From Populus alba (Eukaryota; Streptophyta; Magnoliopsida; Malpighiales; Salicaceae): 64,000 nt of DNA. Each line of letters begins with the position of its first letter. The first letter of the stretch is position 1. Below the pieces are notes generated by a model. The model made no database searches, was not told the origin of the DNA, and worked only from the letters and a program-made list of their open reading frames with translations. Both the position numbers and the translations under genes were made by a program. Below, in pieces: positions 13,769 to 27,200 of this stretch. The stretch covers positions 5,051,770 through 5,115,769 of the forward strand of contig NC_133284.1 of NCBI RefSeq assembly GCF_005239225.2, given 5' to 3'.

Positions 13769-14442
13769 TTTAATTTAAATATTCTAAATTTAACTACTGT
13801 TATTACATCATGATATAAATAATACTTTATATAAAATATTTTTTATTGTTTCATTAAACTATCTACAATTCCATCACGTATGAAATCCATCCAACAAGGA
13901 CTGCAGTTTTCTTGATTTCTTAAGCGCGCAACAACATCAGGTAAAATATCATTAGGAACAAAATTGGAATTGCGATCAAATTCTGTAAATGGTACATCAT
14001 CAAGCGATCTCCTTCTAATTTATATAGTGTCATTGAATAATGTTAAACACTAACTTTTTTGAATAAAACACAATTAAAAATTAAAAAAAAAATAATTTTT
14101 TTATTTTACTAGGTCAGACCCAGTTGAATGCATTTAGTTTTGGATTGGATCCGGTCCGACCGGAACAATAAAGACATTATTCACCATTCACGTGAACAAT
14201 AGAGAGTAAATAATTCACTCTCCACAGCAGATGAAGAGGAACAATGGAGAGTGAAACTCTCCATTGTCAAGACTCAGGAGAAGGGGAGAAGCAGCTCTCA
14301 GCTGCTTTCAGCAAACATGTGGTTTTAACATAAATTATATGAATCTCACATAAACAATAAATTAAGTTTTAACATTATTAAATATGTTATTTGTGTGATT
14401 TGCTTTAAAAGCTAAAGCTGTCGCGTAAACAAACACCTTCTA
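13534..14442. mobile_element. Non-autonomous TIR-like element with a coding remnant
   Basis: Left end AGGTGCTTGGTATTGTGGTA; right end, reverse-complemented, AGGTGTTTGTTTACGCGACA, followed by the similar AGC. Imperfect terminal inverted repeats of about 24 bases. No clear target-site duplication was found, so superfamily is not assigned. On the minus strand about 14020-13850 reads as protein-like: SLDDVPFTEFDRNSNF, VPNDILPDVVARLR, then CWMDFIRDGIVDSLMKQ and a stop. That looks like the last part of a transposon-borne protein. The element also holds the (AT)n run and a GGAGAGTGAA... direct repeat at 14205-14270. Confidence 0.55.
13717..13765. repeat. (AT)n microsatellite
   Basis: About 24 uninterrupted AT units, self-complementary and expected to be length-variable between individuals. 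It lies inside the TIR-like element at 13534-14442. Confidence 0.95.
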
Positions 14443-14902
14443 AAAGTTGACAATAATAGCTTGTTAGAAAATTAAATAATCTGGAATCAAAACGCAAATA
14501 AAATAGATTAGATTTTTTATTTATTAATCTAGACCATAAATAAAAACAAATTACACATATATATTTAATAGTATTTATAGTTTACTTCCAATAATCTAGC
14601 ATGAGGTTTGCCTTGCTGATGAAAAAGTGTAGTTGTGATTGCATGCAGGGAATGAAAGGAACAGGTGGAGTTCATTCTGAAGGTAGCTTTTCGTCATCAG
14701 CCGTGACTGGCTGGAGAGTCAAGGATTCAGCACCTAAGTCTGGAACAAAATAATCGATCATATTCTTACCTTCTTTCTGGCCTCCAAGGATTTTTATTCA
14801 CAACGATGGCTCATATAGAAGCCAGTCGAGAACTCTAAAGCATTGCCCTGCTAAATGTTTTTGGCATGCGAACGTGTTTGTATGATTTGACGCAGGAGGG
14901 CT

Positions 14903-17900
14903 TCATCTATTTGCATGATTATGTCGCTTTGGCTGGAGTGCTGTTGACATAACTCGCAGCCTATTCGTTATCTCTGTGAATGATGGTCTGGCTTCTGGAT
15001 CGAACGCCCAGCATTCTTCCATCAGCTTTCTCCACCCAGAATCACAATTTTCTGGTATTCGAGGTCTCAGAGTGTTGCTTACAATTCCGCCTTCATTCAA
15101 AGTTCACAATGGTTAGATCCTTTGCGAAAATCAGACAAAAAGAACATGAAATAGCGACAAGCTGATGTGTTAAACCTTCTGCTACGAATATTGCATAGAC
15201 GGGGACACAGTTTATTTTCAAGCATGATTAGCTTTTCAGGAAAGGAATCAGATATGTGCATGCGTGATGGATTGATTCAAACCTTGTAAGACTGTCTTGA
15301 ATTAATTTAGATTTTAAACGAAGAAGAAGTCCATTTTCAGAAATCAATGAGAAAAGGAAATAGCACATGCAGACTCTAATTCAAATTAGACAAAGTGTAA
15401 GGAAAAACAGAAGGAACTTGAAGAAGTTCTTTGGAAGACGGAAGGGAAAACCAATTTCATCAATCAATTAAAACCTGACCTATTATAGCACCGAATTGCA
15501 TGTTGGCATATGGCTCTTCACCAGTCAGGATCTCCCACATTGCAATACCAAACGAGAAGACATCAACCTGTAAAGGAAGGATATAGAAAGTTCATGATAT
15601 ACTCTAAATCCCACGACAAAGAAAGTATAGTATTGTGCTCACCTTCTCAGAGACTCGGTTGCTGTTGCCGTCCAATAACTCTGGTGCCATCCATGGAAGG
15701 GTTCCACGCACACCACCAGACACGAGCGTATTCCGTTTGATTTTTGACAATCCAAAATCTCCAACCTGGAGAACAGGTAACATACATAGATGAACGAGAC
15801 TCCACTTTGATACAGAATGTGGAGTGAATAAAGCTGAGAGGAACTCTTTTGAAAGATGAAAAGCATGCTTGATGTAGAATCAAAACTACTAGAAGACAAC
15901 AGAAAAATGAATGGAGGATAGAGAGAAGGGTTTCGGCGAACATTACCTTGCATATGGGTCGTTGGGGATCCTTTAAATTGACAAGCAAATTGTCGCACTT
16001 CAAATCAAAATGAATGATATCTCTCAAGTGCAGATATTCCATACCAAAAGCAGCATCCAGAGCAATTGTAAGTTTTTTCCGACGATCTAGTGCTCTGTGC
16101 AGTGAAGAGAGATTCCATGAGCTATAGCATATTTCATGATAGATGGCACTAGGAAGTAGAATATTTTTGAGCTTCCAACTCACCTATCCTTCTTTCGTAG
16201 GACACGCCTCAATGATCCATTCACCATATATTCAGTCACAGTGGCCATTGTCCCCCCAGGCCCATCAGGGACTACGCCATAAAATGCCAACACATTTGGA
16301 TGGTGAAGATCTGACAGGATGCGAGCCTCTCTCCAGAAGTCTCTGGTCTGCACAAACAGGCAGGATGAATTAGATTTTTACTCAGAATAGTCAGAGAGAT
16401 TCTAAAACTTATCTACCATGAAATCCGGTTGCTAATATATGAAACTTTATTTTATGAAACTTTGGACCTCCACGTGTATTTTTTTGGCAAGAACAGCCCA
16501 CCATTATCAAGTGAAAGAAAACATGAAGGGCAAGCAATTGTTCTAAAACTGATAATTACAGGGACTAACCAATCGCTCTTGTTCTGATGAATTTCCTGAA
16601 AAACAACTCCTTTTGATTCTTTTAATAGCAACATCACTTCCCCTCCATTTCCCATAATAAACAGTTCCAAATGTGCCAGATCCTAACTCTTGCACTTCTT
16701 CAATATCTGCGTTCTTTATAATCTGCATGGTAAGAGCATAAAACATTGAGTTAATTTATCCTTTATATTATCAGAAAAAGTTGATTTATCCTTTAAAAAA
16801 AGAAGAAGAAAAAAAAACGAATCACCTAGGCCACAAGAAAGTCAATTGTTAAAGAAAACGCATCTAAAACAAACAATAAAATTCTCATACTGCATTTGCA
16901 GCCGTAAGCATGCACCATCTAAATGATTGCAGAGAGTTGAAATCATGAGAAAAAATTAATAAAAAAGCAACGAGAATCAGTTCACATTTTAACTAGTAGA
17001 GGCTTCGAAGTATAGGCTTGTTTTTCACTAAAGTGAAGCTTTGTGCGAAAGCAGCTGGAACTGGCATTGAGGGCTAAAAGCATCCCTCAACGATTGGGCG
17101 AAAAGGAACCTCATACATATTAACCTTGCAGCCCAGGTATGAAAGTGCTAAAGGAATTTTTTTCTGAATTATGAATAAAAAAATAAAGATGTGTAACTTA
17201 TGAGATGTTATATCTGAACCTGCAAATGATAGATGCCTGCTTCGATTTCAGCCATCGCAGCATCACTAATGGAATCATTTGTGTCTCTGTCAGAATCTTC
17301 AATATCCTAAGAACACACGGGGTAAAGGGTAAAATAGACTGGAAAATGAAATATCATGCACACAGAGAGTCCAAATCAGAAGGATACAAGTTACCTCGGA
17401 TTCATATTCTTGATCTTGACAAGTGCTTTCTACCTCATTATCTCTATCAGATTGAAATCCCTCTGCGATCTCTTCCTCTACACGTGGGACAACATTCAAA
17501 GACAAAGGAATATCGGGAGGCGTAGTTCCAGTAACATCCTCAACAATTACCTCTGGCTCCAGCATCTTATCATCATGATGGCCATCTAAGGACCGTGACT
17601 GGACAAACTGAGCATCTCTGTCCAATGGTTCCTCGTATGATTGTCCCTTGTCAGGAATCTTTTCTATCTTTTCAGGATACTCCACGGGGTCTTCATCACA
17701 CAAGGAAACAAATCTAGTTGAAGCACTCCTATCCGATTTCTGAATAGATATTTAGAAATTAGAGGATTATTATTATTATTTTGCAAGTTCTAGTTCAGAT
17801 TGGCAAAATCTTGCTATGGAGAGAGCTATACTTACAGAGCTAAGGACTTTCGGTTTCTTGTCCCTCGATTCAAGGGATGCAGAATGTAGATATTCAGGAT

Positions 17901-19845
17901 CTCCATGGGAAATTCGTTGACCCCTGATGCTCTCAGTCATAGCACACTGCTGATCCTTGGAAACCTTTTGGTTCTCAACAAACAAGTAAGGAGCTTTGGT
18001 GCCTGATTGGTGACCCTGAGGGTGCTCCCTCGCAATATCCGCAGAATTTTCCAAAGGGTAAACTCGAGTAGCAGAAACCACCCTTCCATATGCTTGAGAA
18101 TCTTGAGGATGATGATAAGCACTTGGAGGGTATTTCAAATTCGGTAAGTTCCTATGCTCGATGACATTATCATTTGATGAAGCTTTAACATTTCCTTCAT
18201 TCTGTTCTCTGTCTACATCAGAATAGTTAACATTCCTGTCCATCCACTTCAGCACCTCTTGATCAGTGTCAATATTACCCAGCTTTTCTCTGCAAAGGTT
18301 CTCGAAGTCAGTGAATTGGTGTTTCTCATCCATCATATATGGCCACAGCATTGGCCTTTCTGAGGATGAATTTGACATTTTCAGTGAAGGTGATTTTTCC
18401 CGTTCATTATTACACAGGGACAGTGTAATAACTGCTTCTTCCAACCATTTTTTTGACACCTCACCATTCTCCCGCAACTGTGAGTCTGAAAATGCCCTTT
18501 CCATAATCAAAGGCCAGTCTGAATTGATAGAATTTTGAGGACATAGCTGATAAGGAAGAACATCTCCACTTTCGCATCGATTATGAAGATGCATTTCTAA
18601 TTGTTTGCTAGTCTGATCAGTTTCACCTGGATATTGGTGATGACAGGCTTGATTCATCAATGGCATCGGTACACGAGGAAGATTATTATAATATGTCGTG
18701 TCAGATGGAAATTTCTCTTCCGAAAAAGCACCGTGTTTCTTATTACTGTCAGGGAAAGATTGATCAACATAAAATAGGCCTTTAGAATTCTTATGATCTC
18801 TGCACTGAATGTTAAGTGGAGTTACAGGAGGAGATAGATTCTTATAATCTGAAGCAGTTCCTTGATGGCTTGCAGAACTCTGTCCACTAGAGCTCTTCTG
18901 GGAACTTAGGTCCAACATACTATTAACAGCGACAGCATAATGGTAATCAGCATTACGCTGTTGTGAGGTCTTACCTTCAAAAGAATTTGGGCTGTCAGGT
19001 TCACCTGAAGAAACAAGAAATATCCGCAGTCTTTGAGTGCCTCCATTTCTTTCAAGCTCTTGATATTCCTCTATCATGTGATAAAGATCTTCATCAGAAG
19101 AAACAGAAATAAGCGCATCAAGATCCTCGCCAGGGAGCTGGTACTTGATCGTATGAGGATGGCCACAAATTGCCAAAGTTTTCTTTGCAAGCTCCCCCCA
19201 TGTAACATTTTTTCTGATGGATATGATCCTCGTTTCTCCACCCACATATCTAAGCTTCCCATCATTCGGCCTCGGTAATATCCTTCCCCCAAAGCTGCAT
19301 AGAAATTTCATTTTTCCTGAGAAAGTGCTTTCTGAAACTCTAGTTACAAAAGGCTGATATGGCCAAGGGGTTTCCTGCACACATTTAGGTGGACTGGTCG
19401 GACTTGGACATAAGGTTACTTGACCATAATTACTCGTTTCATCAACATAGTTACTTGGTTTTTGTGCATTGGGGGCATACTCCCAGTGGTATCTGCCTGT
19501 ATCATCATTATAAGCCTTATTTTCTAGTTCAGCAGCATGTCCTGTGGCTTCTATCCTGGAAACATAACCTAAAGCATCACAATCAGACTCCTTTCTCCCT
19601 ATCCCACGAGTGCTGGTATGATTTTCAGAACCCATCAGATTATTGTGATTATGATTGAATCCCATTTTCCCTAGCTCGTGCAGTTCTGGAACTCTTCTTC
19701 GAGCAAACTGGGGAGAAAATTCCTCACCTGTCTGTACACAAATATTATTTGCATTTCTATCTGCATCAATTCTGCCAGTAGCCACAACTTTGATTTTGTC
19801 TCCAAAGAGCTTCTGGCCTGAGCCACCAGGCGTTTCAAGAGTCAT
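14903..19845 (-). CDS. PB1-domain Raf-like protein kinase (MAPKKK-like, B4-type)
   Basis: Exons, in transcript order: 19845-17836, 17739-17395, 17306-17220, 16722-16570, 16347-16184, 16094-15947, 15765-15643, 15567-15480, 15090-14903. All introns are GT-AG with joining phases, giving 1101 residues. A PB1 domain spans about residues 178-275 ([16 protein letters not shown] at its start). A long Ser/Asn-rich linker follows. The kinase domain begins near residue 815: glycine loop [19 protein letters not shown] lysine, FWREARIL helix-C glutamate, [10 protein letters not shown] catalytic loop, [17 protein letters not shown]. The catalytic loop reads HFD rather than HRD, so it is a non-RD kinase, usual for this plant subgroup. 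Members are reported to phosphorylate SnRK2 kinases in osmotic stress; that role is inferred from family, not seen here. The first exon encodes 670 residues. Confidence 0.95.
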
Positions 19846-20640
19846 GGTATCAAAAATAAAAAAATCACTTTGAATAAAGCTGCATATGAATATTCACTAG
19901 CCTCTTAGGCCCATGCTTCCTCGATGCTCTTCCAAATTCCTACTGAACTCGAAACTGGACCAGATTATAGCACTCACAGTCCTGTGCAAGAAATAAATAG
20001 CATTCAATGCTTATTTTCTCCATAGAAACTGATTGTCATCTTACATGAAAGAAAAAAATTGTTGGGATGCTAGCAGCATCATATTATGCAATACACAGAT
20101 TCCCTTTCTTCAGTACCAGCTAACAATTGTCATAAAAATGTGCATCTACAATTAATTCCACTTGATCTTACAAATCTTGCTAAATCCACAAGAAAATCAA
20201 TGTGCCACAATTCACATTGATCTTTCATGCATAATCATCCATTAAACAATATTAAAATTCAACTATTCTAACATGATAAATCAAACAAAGAACCAATTCA
20301 ATTAAACAATCAATATATATCATCAATAATGAATGCATGCATAATTCACATAGATAAATAAAGGGAAATGAACAAAAAAAGATAAAGAATATTTCTTTCC
20401 TACAAGATTTAAATGTGCCGAAAATATTAATTAAACTGTACATGAAAGTACTGAAATGGGTACCTTCTTGTTCGTTGAAATTTGCAGTTTTATGTGAACA
20501 TGTAAAGCAATGGAGATTGTTCCATTGAAGAACAGGAGAAAGGCAGAAGAGAAAAAATGGAGTATGAAATTGAGTTGCGAGGATATGAAGGAGAAAGAGA
20601 GAGCATTGCATGAGAGACGGAGTTTAAAAAGGAAACCAAG
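19846..20640 (-). promoter_or_regulatory. Kinase 5' UTR with a probable UTR intron
   Basis: Read on the minus strand there is a donor AAG|GTACC (exon end 20464) and an acceptor TTGCACAG|GACTG (exon start 19981), giving a 482-base intron in the leader, a common feature of this kinase group. The first leader exon contains CT-rich stretches (TCTCTCTTTCTCC) near 20590-20610. No strong TATA box is visible. No in-frame upstream ATG was found that would extend the protein with recognisable sequence. Confidence 0.5.
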
Positions 20641-21159
20641 ACAGAGAGCTTAAAATAACGTGGACAAAAAATATGGGGAGGGAGAGCGCCAACCTAACTG
20701 TAAACTATTAAATTAATTAAATTATTAAAAGAGAAATAGGTTTTCATGTAACAAATTACTATTCATTCGGATAGTAATTTAACAAAATTGCCTCTAATCC
20801 AAAAAAACTTTTGAACTAGGCATCAAGAGTAAGATGATTTTTTTTTTTTTTTTTACTATAATACAATTGTTTTTAATAATTTGTGCAAGGTTAGGTTAAT
20901 AATTTTATTTTTTTATATATTAAAATTACTAATTTGATTCCAAAATAAAAAAATTAAATTGCCTTTCAATCAGGGCGTTATGGTCTTCTAATTTTTTTTT
21001 TTTTTAAAGTAGTAAAATTACTTTGTTGTTCTTAAAGATAAAATCAACACAACTCTTTTACAAGGATTTTTTTGTCATTTTACATTGGTTTTACTATTAA
21101 TACGAAGGTTACTCAAGGGCATTATTATATTTGACTATCTAATAAATACTATTTAAAAA
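20641..21159. other. Intergenic, no gene seen
   Basis: AT-rich with long T runs (20835-20855 and 20991-21005). Nothing recognisable. Confidence 0.5.
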
Positions 21160-22480
21160 AAAACATGTTGATGGTGTGTAGTAGGCGCTAAAGGCTAGGT
21201 GACCCTTGTGCCTTTCAGGCCATGTGCGCGATACCATCTGGTTACTACATGCAACCTTCCACATCAGTGTTTGGAAGGTCTCAGCATCCTCTTTGCGATG
21301 GGGTAGCACGTGCGTCAAATGCGCTTCTCGTTTGATATGATAACCATTTTTGTTCTTCTTTTTCTTCTTCTCTCTCATCCTTAAATTCTGCACCAAACCC
21401 TTTAAAATTTCAGATCAGCTCCTTTAATTTCTTTTTCCTCCATATTTGGTCCATATCCTTTTAATTACTATTTTTTTATTCTGAATAATTTATAGAATTA
21501 CAAATGTTTCTCAATTTCATCCCTTTCTATTTTTAATTCTTTCAAACTTAGGCCCCATTCTTTTAATTGATAGTTGTTTTGTTTGAGATACTTTTTTACT
21601 CTTTTTTTTTTTCAATTTTATTGGTATTGTTTTATCAAATTTGACCCCTATTCTTTTTCATTGTTATCTTTTTTGTTTTGACAAGTTTTTTAAATTGATA
21701 TTATCTTTTTCATGATTTTATTCTTCAAAATTAATTTGTTAGGGAATCAAGCTTCTTGATGGAACTTGAGTTGATAAATTTAATAGGTTGTGAATTTTAG
21801 ATATTAGAATAGATTTAAGAAGTTTGTCTATTTTTTTTTGTATTTATAACTAATGTTTTTTTTTTTTAGTTTTCCTTTGTTATTTTTTATGGTCTACCTT
21901 CTATGAGTTAATCTCGAATTCATGATTAAAGTCATTGGTTTCAAAGGTTAACATAGGTTGACTTTAAATTTTTTTGTTCCTTTTTTTAAAATTATTTATT
22001 TCAATTTCAACATTTAATATTAGATTTATTGGAATTTAATCTTTGTGATTTGCCCCCTTTCATTTCCATTTGGTTATCCCGATCTTGTAGCCATGGTTGT
22101 TGGGTTGGCAGGTTAACTCGGGTTAAATTGGGTTGAATTTGATTTTTTTTTGTTGCCTTTTCTTAATTTTTTTTTTTGTACATCAACATTGAGTTGTCTG
22201 ATAATTAAGCTTTATGGTTTTATTCATTTTGCTTTCAAATGTGATTACCCTAGTATCATGATCGAGTCAAAGATTTTGTATCTTAACCCGTCAGGGTTTA
22301 ATCAAGTTTTTTTTACTATTTTTTTAATTATGCTATTGGCACACCATTTTTGTCTATTCACACAACTTCATTATATCAAATTGAAAAATCCCAAAATTAT
22401 AAACCCTGATATATTTATGATATTGCCATCCATCACCATCGACTAAGGTTGTCAAAATATGCTTTTTTGACATGACACGG
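21160..22480 (+). repeat. T-rich degenerate repeat, retroelement-like
   Basis: A 1.3-kb T-rich stretch with wording typical of old plant retroelement DNA: TTTAATTGATAGTTGTTTTG, AGGTTAACTCGGGTTAAATT, CATCAACATTGAGTTGTCTG, GTATCATGATCGAGTC. A more GC-rich head at 21165-21330 contains GGCGCTAAAGGCTAGGTG and GGTAGCACGTGCG. No reverse transcriptase, integrase or capsid motif is present. Family not assigned; recognition is by style, not by a match I can show. Confidence 0.4.
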
Positions 22481-24241
22481 AATATACAATATAAAATCAT
22501 TAGTAAAATATTTTAACTAATTATATATTAATCATTTCAATCAAGTAGTAATTAACAATATAATACAATTAAAATAAAAATAAAATAAACAATAGAAAAG
22601 TTCAAATACCTTTATTTTATTCACATTGATTCCTCTACTTCTTGAACAAATCGACCCACTTACTTCGTTATTTACAATAAACAAGTCCCTTGAAATTTTG
22701 ATAGACCATTTAACATTAATTACTCAGGGGTCAAGCATGCCAATTTACAACTTTTATTCTGTATATTTGCTAGCTAAAACAGAGCAATATATCAATTGAT
22801 ATGTTAACAGTTTACATAAAAAATTATGAAGAATGAATAGATATTTTAATTTTATGAAAATAAAATCCACAAATAACTTGTATCATTAATCAAGTCCTTG
22901 ATTATCAAATTGCACAAGTTTTGCAAGATATAAATTTAAAACAATGAAAATGTTAAGATACAAATTACCAAAATACACAATTTTATATTTTTTTCAAACT
23001 CGTAAAGCCAATCCGATTTTACTGAGTTTGTCCGATTTTACTAGTTTTCAAGTTTTAATATAATTTAACATATTATATACATGTTGACTTATAAAACCAT
23101 AAAATTTTAAAAATCAATTTGTTTTTTTAGCAACATTGCCTTCAACCTTGCCAGCATTCATTCCAAGCATCTTTTATATCTACAAAAAAAGAAAGAAACA
23201 TGTCGAATAGTCGTCGCTGGTCTTTAAAGGTACCGATAGCACCACCTTGGTCTTTAATCAATTCTACCAAAAAACGATTCTTGAACAGATCAGCGAATCA
23301 CAAAAAGGAAAAAGCAGCGAAACTTCACAACGCAGACTAGTCGAATAGTCGTCGCTTCACCAAATTAAGCAGGGGCAAGAGCTTGAGCTTTGTGAAATGA
23401 TGCTTCTTGATGGTTGCTTAATTTCTAGCCATTGACGAGGCTCAACGACGCAGTCAAATAAAAAAAACACAAACCGACAAGGTTCCGGTTTCTTGCAAGC
23501 AGCGAACATGATCACTGGGAATATATGAAAGGGGAGAAACAGCCAGAAATGATAATATCTTGACACTGGTCAAAACTGGAAATATTAAGAACAAATTCAT
23601 CATTCATCAAGGCGGGAGCAGGAACAAAGGCAAGTTGCATCAATCTTTTGCCCCGCGACCCCCAAACCGAGAACTTGTTATGGGTCCTTCCATCTAAAGG
23701 TTTTGTGGCTGCATATGTTTATGCACACGTAAAGTTCTACTTGCAGGAACCTACTACGTTGAATCAGGTTGCCACCGTTTGGTATTAAACTTGCAAGTTT
23801 TGGCTCAGGTTCAATCAGGCTTGAGATTGTTATCACAGTTTAACTTGGCCGGCAACTCAACTTCCTACAAAAACTTCCTCTTAATTATGTTTATATATAT
23901 TGCATCATTTTAATCTCGTCATTGAAATTAAATTGAAGGGGGGGGGGGGGCAACTGAAAGAGAAAAATATAACATCCACACAAAACAGTACTGAAATCTC
24001 TTGAGACTACAAGTTCATACTTGCCAATTCCCATCAATTTGGCACCCTCCAATCCACCAACAAATGCAACCATTAAATGAACGAGAATCCAATGCGGATT
24101 TCAGATCAACAGAAGGAAACTAAAGGTAAAAGGACATTATAATAACTAGTACCGAGCCAAAGGAATATAACTTCCAGACATGTTGATTTAGCTCCATGAT
24201 GCACACGCGCACAACAGAATGGTAACATCCAGATTCAGAGT
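22481..24241. other. Intergenic between kinase and KAB1-like gene
   Basis: No gene assembled. The 17-base phrase GTCGAATAGTCGTCGCT occurs at about 23202 and again at about 23340 and flanks a patch of normal base composition. A run of 12 G lies at 23939-23950. The last 170 bases are presumably the downstream flank of the KAB1-like gene, which reads toward this region. Confidence 0.5.
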
Positions 24242-27200
24242 TTACCTAAATGAATCTGGACGTTTTGGCTTGCTTTGAACAACAGCCTCAATCTTTTCCA
24301 TCACAGCAGGAGTCAGTAATGGGATCACGTCAACAGCTTTCATGTTTTCTTGAATCTACATGAGAAGGAAAGAATATTGAATTTGGCAAACTCACTAATA
24401 AAGCAATGATCTTGTACAATGCATAGATGATGGAAGTCCACGATTACAAGCTGCTAGTGTGCACAAGAACCTACAAAAGAGTGTTCTAGTCCAAAGCACT
24501 TGGTATGTTTCATAAGTTGAGCATCTGGTGCTTCAACACACCAACCATGCTTTTTTTTTCTGAGAGACTTTATCCATGTCCAGTAAGCAAATTATCTAGG
24601 TTAAGCATTATGTAATGAATTATAACAATAAATCAGCTGAAAAATAAATATAGCCATGAAGCACAATAGAGAAATTCTTTTCTTGCATGTAAAACAGGAT
24701 GAGCTTTCCCTCTTCAATGAAATTGACTGATAATCAGATAAACAAATGAAAAATTGGAAAATTACTTAAATAAATGCACATGTTTCAAGAGATACAATTT
24801 TAAAGCTATGTTCCCAGGATCACTGTTTCCAAACAAACCTGAGATTCCTTTGTAGCACCAGTGATAACTGACGAGACATTTGGATTTGCAGCACACCATG
24901 CAATTGCAAGTTGAGATAAAGGCACGCCTAGTTCATCAGCAATCGGCTTCAATCCATTAACCTTCTTTAGCACATCATCAACCAATGACCTGCTAGCAAG
25001 ATTCTGGAAGCCATAATACACAGTTTAGAATTGTACCCAAAAAAATTAGATAAAAACAAAGAAGCATCTTCATCAAGACAATTGCTTCATTTTAAGATGA
25101 AAGTTAGACACAGAGACTTTATAATTTATGCGTACAAAATTTTGAAAATTAAGTTCTTATTTGGACATGTATCCAACTAATAAGTCTGTCATTATAGTTT
25201 AAGACAACACAAACTAACTAGAAAATTCAGTAATAAAATAACAAAAAGCAAACAAGTCTTACTTTGTAATTTTCCAAAGCAAATCGGCTATCAGAAGGTA
25301 ACGCCACCTTTGTTGTATTTTCCAGTGAGCACCCCAGATGCAAGTGGACTCCATGTGGTGAGACCAAGGCCATATGTGGTATACAATGGGAGGTACTCAG
25401 ACTCAACCTATAGACATACATGATATAATCAAATCATGTTGAAAGCCTGATTTAACTCATAAAATGTGCAAGTGAATTCACAAACAGCAAAATTAAGTTT
25501 ATATACATTATAAGCAATAGCCATTAAAGTCAACTACTCGTTAACATAAACCACTTGATGGTACAGCATTGTAGCAAGAAATGTTCCAAATAAAGTGATG
25601 ATATGATCAATCACTAGGTGTGTGTGTGTGTTTGTTGGGGGGTGGCAACAAAAGATGCTACAAAACCCAAAAACAACCACGAGTAGGCTTCAGTGAAGTT
25701 TTTTATTTAGGAAAGCTTTCATATCACCTCTTAAGCACTATTCAACTCCATGACATATGGGGCCCAACTACTTAAGGGGCGGTGGGTTTAGCTTAAACAC
25801 ATCTAAATCTTCCTTCAAACTTGAAGATAAACTTCATTCGAAAGAGAACCAGCAAAAAAGCCAAGACACAATGTGATTCTGTCTTGGACACGGATACACT
25901 TTGCTCTTTTGTACCTAACAAACAAGCTGTCTAGCAAACCATGGTCCCCAAAACCATTATTTCCATTACATTCAACTAGAAATTATATTAACACGAGGAA
26001 ACCATGTAAATGATATTTTCATTTTTGACTTCAAAAATAAAAACCAAACTTTTCACATCTGGATACACGGAGAAATTCTTCACCTTGTGCCTGGAGAGCA
26101 TATTGTACTCTGGCTGCTCAACAATTGGCCCCACCAAGTCCAGCCTCTCTGCAATGCCCCAAGCCTCAGTGATCTGCTGTGCTGACCATTCGCTAGTCCC
26201 CCAGTAAAATGCCCAACCTTTGTCAATCACGTAATTCATTGCCCTCACTGTCTCTTCAATTGGCGTGAACGTGTCCGGGCTGTGACAGTAAATCATATTG
26301 ACATCACATGAGACCACTTCAACAAATCCCTTGTAGAGAACAAATTATACTCAATAAAGCAATAGCAAAAACCAAGACTGATCAAAATAAATGAAAAATC
26401 TCATATTAAACATAAATAAAGAGCAAAAAGCCCCAAAACCTAAACTATCAAGAAAAAACTTCCCCTTACAGGACAATGACACCAAGATAATCTCATCTGT
26501 CTCGAACAATAAGCTTGTAGACAAGTAATGGTATAGAAAGAGCACAAATTCCATGAAACAAACAGCACAACTATCCATATTGACTTCTTTCACTAATTTG
26601 CATCAGCAGATTCTTTACCATCATCCCTTTAGTGATAGAACTAAAGCCAACAGCCCAGTGCTTCACATTTTACAAAACATCAAACAATCCAACAAATCAC
26701 AAATTAACAAGAGAAAGCAAGCACTAACATAAAAAACAACAATAATCAATGTCACATCAAATCACATCCACATAATCGGTTCCGAAATCTCAAAAAAAGG
26801 AAAAGATCCATTACAGCCAAACACAAATCAGCCCACAAGTCAAACAAAGGGATGTCAATTAACCAAAAATGAAAAAAAGAAAAGAAAACCCACATACCGA
26901 TGACAATAAATGACATCAACATAATCCATATCCAATCTCTTAAGAGAAGCCTTAGTACCCTCAAGAATATGTTTCCTAGACAAGCCTTTATCATTAGGAC
27001 CAGAACCTCCCCAAAAGATCTTAGTAGAGACAACTATATCTGATCTCTTCCAACCCAGTTCACGGATGGCTTGACCCATGATTTCCTCAGCTCTTCCATT
27101 AGCATAAACCTCAGCGTTATCAAAGAAATTGACACCATGATCTCTGCAACACTGCAAAAGTGATTTGGCTTCTTTGACATCTAGTTGGTTCCCAAAACTT

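Noticed and set aside
15647..16183. 178-codon minus-strand frame in the kinase gene
   Set aside because: It crosses an intron (15766-15946) and switches out of the kinase frame; its recognisable part is just exon 6.
17776..17835. Extension of the kinase first exon past 17836
   Set aside because: The donor CT|GTAAGT at 17836/17835 and the matching acceptor at 17740 join in frame with serine-rich sequence; the extension is intron read-through to a stop.
21160..22480. Intact LTR retrotransposon
   Set aside because: Only style and composition suggest a retroelement; no reverse transcriptase, integrase, primer-binding site or paired LTRs are visible.
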